DNA of 38,247 nt from a virus. The stretch lies in IMG/VR virus record IMGVR_UViG_3300046168_000008, positions 1 to 38,247 of that record; one strand, 5' to 3'. This document shows, piece after piece, positions 1-4,488 of the stretch. How positions within the stretch are numbered: the first letter of the stretch is position 1; every line of letters starts with the position of its first letter. Under the pieces are notes generated by a model that was not told where the DNA came from, did not search any database, and saw only the letters and a program-made list of their open reading frames with translations. The position numbers and the translations under genes are program-made.

Positions 1-83
1 ACGCTATATACGCGGACATAAATTACCCCGTGGCTACCCTATGTTTTTTTCTACCGGGAGGGAGTACTTGCAAAAGTTGTTTC

Positions 84-105
84 GTAAGTCGTTGATTACC
101 AACAA
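84..105 (+). repeat. Terminal dyad element, copy A (half-site)
   Basis: GTAAGTCGTTGATTACC begins here and shares its core (RTAAGT followed by cgttgatt) with elements at 151, 481, 581, 37547 and 38082. Upstream at 66-80 lies ACTTGCAAAAGTTGT, which is close to the sequence following copy C (acttacagcaaaagttgt). The function is unknown; it belongs to an iterated family found only near the genome ends. Confidence 0.5.
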
Positions 106-150
106 GGTTCGTGCAATATTGATTATGTCTAATTTACACGAGTAAAGCAG

Positions 151-177
151 ATAAGTAGCTGATTACCAATGACTTAT
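151..177. repeat. Inverted-repeat dyad, copy B, with variable centre
   Basis: Perfect 6-base arms ATAAGT (151-156) and ACTTAT (172-177) enclose 15 bases, AGCTGATTACCAATG. The matching dyad in the right terminal repeat (38082-38108) has the same arms but centre CGTTGATTGTTAGGC. All eight mismatches between the two terminal repeats fall between these arms. Confidence 0.6.
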
Positions 178-370
178 GATGTTTTCGTTATTGCAATTTA
201 GTTGCATTAAGCCATTTATCCAGTAGCTTTCGCAAATCAACAGATCAGCCGTTGCAATTGCGTCAAGGGTTGCTCGTTTCGTATCGTTTCATCTTGATGT
301 GTTGATATGTATTTTTATCGCTTTCAGCCGTCGTTGTTCGCTCCGCTCTCATCGTCATTGCATGACTCAT

Positions 371-410
371 CAAAACGATCACAAACGATCACAAACGATC
401 AAAAGCAATC
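371..410. repeat. 10-bp tandem repeat, four units
   Basis: Four exactly phased decamers: CAAAACGATC, ACAAACGATC, ACAAACGATC and AAAAGCAATC. They lie 55 bases inside the left terminal repeat, where T7 carries its short-repeat array (SRL). A-tracts at 10-bp spacing could also bend the DNA. The function is inferred only. Confidence 0.75.
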
Positions 411-480
411 ATCTATCAATCTGCCATCGCTTTCCGCTTGAAACCCGCATAAACACTGAACTTTCACTTTATCTCGTGTT

Positions 481-508
481 GTAAGTTGTTTATATTGTTA
501 GTACTTAC
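481..508. repeat. Inverted-repeat dyad, copy C
   Basis: Arms GTAAGT (481-486) and ACTTAC (503-508) flank a 16-base centre. It is followed by agcaaaagttgt, a near copy of the sequence at 70-80 in the terminal repeat. It belongs to the same family as the dyads at 151, 581 and 38082. Confidence 0.6.
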
Positions 509-557
509 AGCAAAAGTTGTCGCTTTAAATGTGATTTTTGCGGTCTAATAAAAAAAG

Positions 558-566
558 TTATTCACA
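558..566 (+). promoter_or_regulatory. Consensus DnaA box
   Basis: TTATTCACA matches the consensus TTATNCACA exactly. It lies between two dyads in A-rich non-coding DNA, and this phage encodes a DnaA domain IV-like protein at 3594-3881. About one such match is expected by chance in 38 kb, so the location is the main support. Confidence 0.35.
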
Positions 567-580
567 ATCGTAAACTAGTT

Positions 581-608
581 GTAAATCGTTGTTATTCAAT
601 GCACTTAC
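581..608. repeat. Inverted-repeat dyad, copy D
   Basis: GTAAAT (581-586) and ACTTAC (603-608) flank the 16-base centre cgttgttattcaatgc. The left half, cgttgttatt, is shared with the element at 37547. It sits just downstream of the DnaA-box match. Confidence 0.55.
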
Positions 609-701
609 AAAAGCCAAAAAGTCTCAAAAGTGCCGTTAGGGGGGTTGACAATCATGTTAAACTGAAGGCTCACATTATTATCAACTTATTAAAAACTTAT
701 T

Positions 702-911
702 ATGAAAACAACTTACTTAAATAATCATCTTTCTGAATTGCCAAGCATCGGTTCAAGGATTGTTTGGTCTGCAAAGCCCGACGCTGTTTGGGTAGTAGAT
801 CATCACTTGCCACAATTGAATCAATTCGAGGCACATGTTGAAGGTAATCCTTTAGAAGGTAATCGCTTTGATTTAGATCAGTTGCAAGGTGCAGAAGTTA
901 TCAACTCTTAA
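702..911 (+). CDS. Early hypothetical protein, 69 aa
   Basis: First gene of the left early cluster. I do not recognise the protein. It is soluble and mildly acidic, rich in Asn, Leu and Glu, with no membrane segment or cysteine pattern. The start is preceded by an A/T-rich leader (cttattaaaaacttatt) with no Shine-Dalgarno site, like the next genes. Its position behind the non-coding left end suggests early expression from host polymerase, where T7-like phages place host-takeover proteins; that role is inferred from position only. Confidence 0.65.
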   Translation: MKTTYLNNHLSELPSIGSRIVWSAKPDAVWVVDHHLPQLNQFEAHVEGNPLEGNRFDLDQLQGAEVINS

Positions 912-918
912 TCACAAT

Positions 919-933
919 ACAAACAACTCACAC
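919..933 (+). promoter_or_regulatory. Repeated 15-base leader element, copy 1
   Basis: ACAAACAACTCACAC, 8 bases before the start codon at 942. The identical 15-mer occurs before three further early genes (1192, 1411, 1762). No Shine-Dalgarno site is present. It may be an unstructured translation-enhancing leader, a protein-binding site, or a promoter element (AACTCAC recalls the core of T7 promoters). Which it is cannot be told here. Confidence 0.6.
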
Positions 934-941
934 TTATTACT

Positions 942-1184
942 ATGAAACAAGATTTAAACCAAGTTATTACTTTTCTCAAAATGATTGCAACATCTACTGA
1001 TGGCGAGATTTGGGCGAATGATTATGAAGATAAACCAGTCTATATCTTTTGCTTAGAAAAGAATTTAATTGAATTAAGAGAGGAGCAAACAGATAGTGAC
1101 GGATGGTTCAATCCTGACGCCTATATTGAAAATTATGCAAGTGTAACATCCAAAGGCTTCGACCTTATTGACCTAGACTCTTAA
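942..1184 (+). CDS. Early hypothetical protein, 80 aa
   Basis: Unrecognised small acidic protein (many Asp and Glu) with no membrane segment. It follows copy 1 of the shared leader element and is followed by copy 2, so each gene of this stretch carries its own near-identical 5' leader. The even spacing of gene plus leader looks modular, as if these cassettes can be gained or lost singly. No function can be assigned. Confidence 0.65.
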   Translation: MKQDLNQVITFLKMIATSTDGEIWANDYEDKPVYIFCLEKNLIELREEQTDSDGWFNPDAYIENYASVTSKGFDLIDLDS

Positions 1185-1191
1185 TCACAAT

Positions 1192-1206
1192 ACAAACAAC
1201 TCACAC
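1192..1206 (+). promoter_or_regulatory. Repeated 15-base leader element, copy 2
   Basis: ACAAACAACTCACAC again, within a longer match to copy 1 that starts at ttaatcacaat just upstream. The start codon at 1217 follows after 10 bases (attattactt). No Shine-Dalgarno site. Confidence 0.6.
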
Positions 1207-1216
1207 ATTATTACTT

Positions 1217-1402
1217 ATGAAATCCAAATTATATTCAATCGACTTTAAAACTCTTTACTTTGTACTAAATGAAGGGGAAGAACCACAAGACAAAGTCCAT
1301 GAGCTTTTATCTCACATGCATTGCAACGATCTCGTTGAAGATGTCCTAGAATCATCTAATGACTATGTTGACATTGTAAACGAGGACGAAATCAACGCAT
1401 GA
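1217..1402 (+). CDS. Early hypothetical acidic protein, 61 aa
   Basis: A very acidic small protein, especially in its second half (runs such as NEDEIN near the end). It has no membrane segment. Small acidic phage proteins often act as inhibitors or DNA mimics of host enzymes, but nothing specific supports that here. It is preceded by leader copy 2; leader copy 3 lies directly behind its stop codon. Confidence 0.65.
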   Translation: MKSKLYSIDFKTLYFVLNEGEEPQDKVHELLSHMHCNDLVEDVLESSNDYVDIVNEDEINA

Positions 1403-1410
1403 TCACCACT

Positions 1411-1425
1411 ACAAACAACTCACAC
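1411..1425 (+). promoter_or_regulatory. Repeated 15-base leader element, copy 3
   Basis: Third identical ACAAACAACTCACAC. It lies 21 bases before the preferred start at 1447. An upstream in-frame ATG at 1399 would translate through the element, which argues that 1447 is the true start. Confidence 0.55.
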
Positions 1426-1446
1426 AAAAAAACACTTATTACTATT

Positions 1447-1749
1447 ATGAAAAACGATATTTTAAACACTGGTTGCGGTTCAAAACCAAAGCCAACTTTT
1501 AAAAGTCTATATACTAACCTTGAACGCCTTGAGCGTTTAGTCGGTAAGTATCAACATCTCTACCATAAGAACTTGGAGGCAGAACATTTTGGCTATAAAT
1601 ACACCTTGTCAAATCGTGCGCGAAGTTGGGAATTAGAATGGCTTGATCTTTACAAACTACTTTCCACTTACCACCGCGAGCAATTCAACAAAGAGCAATC
1701 AAAACGAGGCAAAGCTTTGTGTTACAATTTCGGAGACTTACTTGCCTAA
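1447..1749 (+). CDS. Early hypothetical protein, 100 aa
   Basis: Unrecognised basic, helix-rich protein with Lys, Leu and Tyr-rich segments (for example LERLERLVGKYQHLY near residues 20-35). An in-frame ATG at 1399 would add 16 residues, but that stretch is the shared leader element read as protein, so the ATG at 1447, preceded by cttattactatt as in the sister genes, is chosen. No domain is recognised; a nucleic-acid or protein-binding role would be a guess. Confidence 0.6.
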   Translation: MKNDILNTGCGSKPKPTFKSLYTNLERLERLVGKYQHLYHKNLEAEHFGYKYTLSNRARSWELEWLDLYKLLSTYHREQFNKEQSKRGKALCYNFGDLLA

Positions 1750-1761
1750 TTTAATCTAATC

Positions 1762-1776
1762 ACAAACAACTCACAC
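1762..1776 (+). promoter_or_regulatory. Repeated 15-base leader element, copy 4
   Basis: Fourth identical ACAAACAACTCACAC, 13 bases before the start at 1790, followed by an A-rich spacer. The element is absent before the genes from 2067 onward, several of which have Shine-Dalgarno-like sites instead. Confidence 0.6.
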
Positions 1777-1789
1777 AAAAACACCAAAA

Positions 1790-2065
1790 ATGAGAATTAC
1801 AATAAAACAAATTGAGGCGGTCATTGAATGGCTTAACAAAGAACTAAACCGACCACTTAAACCGTACGAAAACATAGACGGAAAGTTTACGGCTCAGATT
1901 GGCAACTTTCATCTATATCAAGCCTATGGTGCTTATGGGTTGCATGAAATGAGATCAGAAGGTGGCGGTATTCGTCAAACTATTGACTTGGGAACTAAAA
2001 AAGAGTTATTCAATTCAATTCATAGGTTACTAGATGGTATTCGCTTAGAAAGGCAGGTAGCATAA
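1790..2065 (+). CDS. Early hypothetical protein, 91 aa
   Basis: Unrecognised soluble protein of mixed charge. Its middle is Gly, Tyr and His-rich (QAYGAYGLHE near residues 44-53) and predicted helices lie at both ends. It follows leader copy 4 and is the last gene with that leader. The next gene starts two bases after its stop, so the two are probably co-translated. Confidence 0.65.
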   Translation: MRITIKQIEAVIEWLNKELNRPLKPYENIDGKFTAQIGNFHLYQAYGAYGLHEMRSEGGGIRQTIDLGTKKELFNSIHRLLDGIRLERQVA

Positions 2066-2066
2066 C

Positions 2067-2261
2067 ATGAAAACCAAAAAGACAATGGACGAACGATTAA
2101 AAACCTACGCAATGAATCAGCAACCTATGGACGACCTAGACCGACACATGCAACCGACAAAACCGCGTACCTTTATGCTCTACTTGTTAGCTAGTCCAGT
2201 GTTAGCACTTGGAGCTTGGCTTGTGCTTATTTGGGCGTGTTTGAATACTGACGCGAATTAA
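2067..2261 (+). CDS. Early small membrane protein, 64 aa
   Basis: The first 35 residues are polar and rich in Lys, Arg, Asp and Met. One hydrophobic segment follows (about residues 36-57, from TFMLYLL to LVLIWACL), then a short tail. Positive charge before the segment predicts the N-terminus in the cytoplasm and a single inner-membrane span. Early phage membrane proteins can act in superinfection exclusion or membrane takeover; the sequence does not say which. Confidence 0.6.
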   Translation: MKTKKTMDERLKTYAMNQQPMDDLDRHMQPTKPRTFMLYLLASPVLALGAWLVLIWACLNTDAN

Positions 2262-2270
2262 TAGAAAGAG

Positions 2271-2453
2271 ATGAATCAATTCATTTACAAAGTACACTTT
2301 AAAGGTAAGACTAAACCTAAGTTAATAGAAGCTAGAAACCTTGATGACTTTAGAAATAAATCAATTAAGACATTCAAACGCTTAAAGATACAACCAAGTC
2401 ATGTATGGCGTATAGAAAAGTACGAATTACAGGGGAGTATAAGCAATTACTAA
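2271..2453 (+). CDS. Early hypothetical basic protein, 60 aa
   Basis: Strongly basic (many Lys and Arg), with no membrane segment or recognised motif. The start is preceded by AGAAAGAG, a weak Shine-Dalgarno-like tract, unlike the first five genes. Size and charge would suit nucleic-acid binding; that is inference only. Confidence 0.55.
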   Translation: MNQFIYKVHFKGKTKPKLIEARNLDDFRNKSIKTFKRLKIQPSHVWRIEKYELQGSISNY

Positions 2454-2471
2454 CAAAGAAAGGAAACCGAT

Positions 2472-2888
2472 ATGAATAAAAAACCTAATTACTATAAAGA
2501 CTTTATAATTGGCTATAAGATTGCCAGTTTGTGGAGTTCAAATGATCCTGATCAAACCGATTGCGAATTTTTAGATGAAAAGTTTGATATTACTGACTTT
2601 GATGATGATGCAAACCAAACTATTATAAACGATTGCATAAAGTTCATTGAATCAAATCATGATGATCTAGTGAAGTATGCCGATAATGTTAGTTATAACT
2701 CCGAGGAACGCTTGTCACCTTATGAAGTTGCTGGTCATGACTTTTGGCTTACTAGAAATGGACATGGGGCAGGATTTTGGGATAGAAACGGAATTGACGA
2801 TGATCTAGGCAACCGATTAACCGATTCTTGCAAAGACTTTGGCGAGTGCTGGATTTATGTAAACGATGATCAAACCTTATCAATATGA
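2472..2888 (+). CDS. Conserved-type phage protein of unknown function, 138 aa
   Basis: Acidic protein with the segment GHDFWLTRNGHGAGFWDR (about residues 95-112), followed by a region ending in a phrase like FGECWIYVNDD. I recognise this segment as typical of a small protein found in many phage genomes without known function. The start follows AAAGGAAA, a fair Shine-Dalgarno site. Its stop overlaps the start of the next gene (ATGA at 2885), suggesting coupled translation of a tiny lipoprotein. Confidence 0.7.
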   Translation: MNKKPNYYKDFIIGYKIASLWSSNDPDQTDCEFLDEKFDITDFDDDANQTIINDCIKFIESNHDDLVKYADNVSYNSEERLSPYEVAGHDFWLTRNGHGAGFWDRNGIDDDLGNRLTDSCKDFGECWIYVNDDQTLSI

Positions 2889-3037
2889 AACCATTATTAC
2901 TTATCACATTACTACTCTTTACCAGTTGCAACCATTACAAGCTAACCGATCATCCAACCGACACCTGTCCGTCCGATGAAGGCTTTAGTTGTCCGATTGA
3001 CGGCTCGCCTTGTCCTTTTTGCTCAACCAATAAATAG
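2885..3037 (+). CDS. Early small Cys-rich lipoprotein, 50 aa
   Basis: Begins with a short lipoprotein signal: MKPLLLITLLLFTSC, with lipobox-like FTSC and the modified Cys at residue 15. The mature part is only about 36 residues, with four more Cys (28, 36, 43, 46) in a Pro, Asp and Ser-rich stretch. Residue 16 is Asn, so by the E. coli sorting rule it would go to the outer membrane. It starts inside the stop of the preceding gene (ATGA). Small phage lipoproteins made early, such as T5 Llp, block receptors against second infections; that role is a reasonable inference, not shown. Confidence 0.65.
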   Translation: MKPLLLITLLLFTSCNHYKLTDHPTDTCPSDEGFSCPIDGSPCPFCSTNK

Positions 3038-3050
3038 AAAACCTAATAAA

Positions 3051-3224
3051 ATGAAAGAGGAACTAGAAAAATTAATCACTAACGCTGAAACCACACAAAA
3101 CTGGAGCGATAAACAATGCTTTGAATTTACAGAGCAACTATACGCTTTTATTGAAGGTTTGTATTTGTTCGAGAAAGAAGAATTAATCAGAATAATCCAG
3201 TCAGCTTGTTACTCCGATGAATAA
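3051..3224 (+). CDS. Early hypothetical acidic protein, 57 aa
   Basis: Short, mostly helical acidic protein starting MKEELEKL, with no membrane segment. Longer in-frame reading back to 2976 would run through the lipoprotein gene in another frame, so the ATG at 3051 after the lipoprotein stop is chosen. The last codons overlap the start of the next gene at 3217. No function recognised. Confidence 0.6.
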   Translation: MKEELEKLITNAETTQNWSDKQCFEFTEQLYAFIEGLYLFEKEELIRIIQSACYSDE

Positions 3225-3375
3225 AACAATAGAGATAACCGATAAAAAAGCTTTTGTTGAATGGCTCAGTAATTGTCCTGTAGATTTTGTGTTTGAAGAT
3301 AGAGTTGACGATGATGACCAGTGGTGTGACTTTTATTATTTCAGAATACCAAAAGAGGACGATGACAACGAATAA
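3217..3375 (+). CDS. Early hypothetical acidic protein, 52 aa
   Basis: Starts MNKTIEITDKKAF and ends in acidic runs (DRVDDDDQW and KEDDDNE). It overlaps both neighbours by a few bases (ATG at 3217 before the previous stop; the next gene starts at 3362), the tight packing typical of this block. Strong net negative charge could suit a DNA mimic or enzyme inhibitor, but no family is recognised. Confidence 0.6.
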   Translation: MNKTIEITDKKAFVEWLSNCPVDFVFEDRVDDDDQWCDFYYFRIPKEDDDNE

Positions 3376-3646
3376 ACAAGAGCAGTTACCGAGCAAAGCG
3401 AGTAAGTGCGATGGGAGCAAAGCGACTGCTGTCTGCAAACACTGCGGACTAACACTTCAAGGCATGGAAAACGAAGGCGAGGACATATGCGTTGACTGCT
3501 TAACCGATCTTTGCTTTAAACCCGGCTACTCGATCATCGAAGGAATGATACGACAAGCCACTGACAACCCTATAAAACCAACCGATAAAAACAATGATAC
3601 AACCGAGAAAACTAGAAATAAACCAAATCAAGGACGCAGTAAGTAA
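3362..3646 (+). CDS. Zinc-ribbon-like early protein, 94 aa
   Basis: Two Cys pairs, CKHC and CVDC, about 20 residues apart near residues 25-48, form a zinc-ribbon pattern. The ends are Lys, Thr and Asn-rich and probably unstructured. The ATG at 3362 follows AAGAGGAC and sits 14 bases inside the preceding gene; an ATG further upstream would mostly re-read that gene. Such small ribbons often bind nucleic acid or polymerase, but no specific family is recognised. The 3' end overlaps the DnaA-like gene. Confidence 0.65.
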   Translation: MTTNKQEQLPSKASKCDGSKATAVCKHCGLTLQGMENEGEDICVDCLTDLCFKPGYSIIEGMIRQATDNPIKPTDKNNDTTEKTRNKPNQGRSK

Positions 3647-3881
3647 AGTCTTTGATACCACGCCTGAGTTAATTGATTCATCTACACGCTACCAACCACA
3701 CGCCTTAGCTAGGCAGATTTGTTACTACTACGCCATGACCGGACGGTCTTACGTGTCCGTAGCAAACCTGTTTAACAAGCACCACGGATCGATAATGCAC
3801 GGAGTCAAAAAGATACGAAGCCTTTGCGATGACGACTGGCAGATCAAAGCGTACCTAACCGAGATCGAGAAAGAGCTATGA
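3594..3881 (+). CDS. DnaA domain IV-like DNA-binding protein, 95 aa
   Basis: Residues about 9-75 follow the layout of the C-terminal DNA-binding domain of the replication initiator DnaA: an IKDAV...F opening helix, a HALARQICYYYAM helix (DnaA: ARqiamYL), TGRSYVSVANLF (TG.S...IG..F), then KHHGSIMHGVKKI, close to the DnaA signature [KR].H[ST][ST]V..A..KI. The AAA+ and other domains are absent, so it could bind DnaA boxes but not hydrolyse ATP. It may block or redirect host DnaA, or act at the phage's own end (a DnaA-box match lies at 558-566). It overlaps both neighbours. Confidence 0.7.
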   Translation: MIQPRKLEINQIKDAVSKVFDTTPELIDSSTRYQPHALARQICYYYAMTGRSYVSVANLFNKHHGSIMHGVKKIRSLCDDDWQIKAYLTEIEKEL

Positions 3882-3949
3882 GTATTACAACCGCACTCGT
3901 CATTATTATGCTGTTCCTTATGCTCATCTCCTTTTTATATGAAGACTAA
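3878..3949 (+). CDS. 23-residue hydrophobic membrane peptide
   Basis: ATGA overlap with the DnaA-like gene (ATG 3878) opens a 23-codon frame, MSITTALVIIMLFLMLISF plus LYED. Almost all of it is one transmembrane-length hydrophobic stretch. It ends inside the start of the next gene (ATG 3939). The overlap arrangement and the clean membrane profile argue for a real microprotein; its role is unknown, possibly membrane or toxin-like. Confidence 0.5.
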   Translation: MSITTALVIIMLFLMLISFLYED

Positions 3950-4136
3950 AGAACCGACACTTATGATAGAAGAACTTATGTTTTACATACACCAAAATGA
4001 GATGGGAGGGGATTGTATTGATCCGTCGAATAGATTTTTTCCCTTGTACTTAGAATTACAGAAGCTACTTGACAAGCTTAACAACGAACGCCATGACTTG
4101 TACGTGTCCGTGAAAAATGATGAGGTAAAACTATGA
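3939..4136 (+). CDS. Early hypothetical protein, 65 aa
   Basis: Helical, Leu, Met and Glu-rich protein with no membrane segment or motif. It overlaps the microprotein upstream (11 bases) and the next gene by ATGA at 4133, so translation of the chain is probably coupled. Not recognised. Confidence 0.6.
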   Translation: MKTKEPTLMIEELMFYIHQNEMGGDCIDPSNRFFPLYLELQKLLDKLNNERHDLYVSVKNDEVKL

Positions 4137-4270
4137 GAGATTACGATAGCTGGCTAACCGAGTTCCTTGACTACGAGGACGACGATTTAACCGACGAGGA
4201 ACGCGAAGAGTTAAAAGATTTGTATGATGAATGGGTAATAGATCAATACGAAAGTAACAAACTAGACTGA
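4133..4270 (+). CDS. Early hypothetical acidic protein, 45 aa
   Basis: Very acidic (EDDDLTDEEREEL near residues 15-27), 45 residues, overlapping its neighbours by ATGA (4133) and TGATG (4268-4272). The strong charge and size recall small phage inhibitors, but there is no family match. Confidence 0.55.
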   Translation: MRDYDSWLTEFLDYEDDDLTDEEREELKDLYDEWVIDQYESNKLD

Positions 4271-4488
4271 TGGACGAAACGGACGGACACGAGGACGAGA
4301 TCGAAGACATTGAAATAGACGAGTCGTTGGCGAAGCAAGTAGCGAACGGAATGGAATACTTTTGGTCACAGAATGAGTTGTGTTATGATGAGAACCTAAA
4401 GGTTGTCCGAAGTGATCGACAGCGTGTCCGTCCTAAGTCTTGTTACGATTATATTAACCGAGATAAGAAAGATGTCGAAAGCAATTGA
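4270..4488 (+). CDS. Early hypothetical protein with acidic N-terminus, 72 aa
   Basis: The first 20 residues are almost all Asp, Glu, His and Ile; the C-terminal third is basic (SDRQRVRPKS, NRDKKD). The charge split could suit a protein that touches both DNA and a protein partner; this is a guess. Its last 17 bases overlap the RNA polymerase start at 4472, linking early genes to polymerase translation. Confidence 0.6.
   Translation: MDETDGHEDEIEDIEIDESLAKQVANGMEYFWSQNELCYDENLKVVRSDRQRVRPKSCYDYINRDKKDVESN

Larger units (their letters stand above)
1..316. repeat. Left direct terminal repeat (316 bp)
   Basis: The first 316 bases recur at the right end of the window. The copies are identical except for eight mismatches in one 15-base stretch (157-171 here). 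T7-like phages carry direct terminal repeats of roughly 150-500 bp, made when terminase cuts concatemers, so this fits a linear packaged genome. The repeat opens at a near-palindrome, ACGCTATATACGCG. No convincing gene lies inside it. A k-mer overlap artefact of circular assembly is unlikely because an internal mismatch patch would break it. Confidence 0.9.
317..701. other. Non-coding left leader, possible origin or promoter region
   Basis: No supported gene lies between the terminal repeat and the first small gene. The stretch holds a four-unit 10-bp tandem repeat (371-410), two 28-bp dyads with GTAAGT/GTAAAT and ACTTAC arms (481-508 and 581-608), an A-rich tract next to a consensus DnaA box (558-566), and a TTGACA hexamer (645-650). 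The TTGACA lacks a well-spaced -10 box; the nearest TATTAT is 25 bases downstream. In T7 the equivalent region carries short repeats for concatemer processing and the early host promoters, so early transcription here is expected but the exact promoter cannot be placed. Confidence 0.55.

Noticed and set aside
299-484. 61-codon open frame across the left repeat edge
   Set aside because: Starts in the terminal repeat, covers the decamer repeat and has an unlikely Ser, His and Arg-rich composition; no ribosome site.
645-681. TTGACA with TATTAT as a host promoter
   Set aside because: Spacing is 25 bases, too long for a sigma70 promoter; kept only as a remark in the leader.
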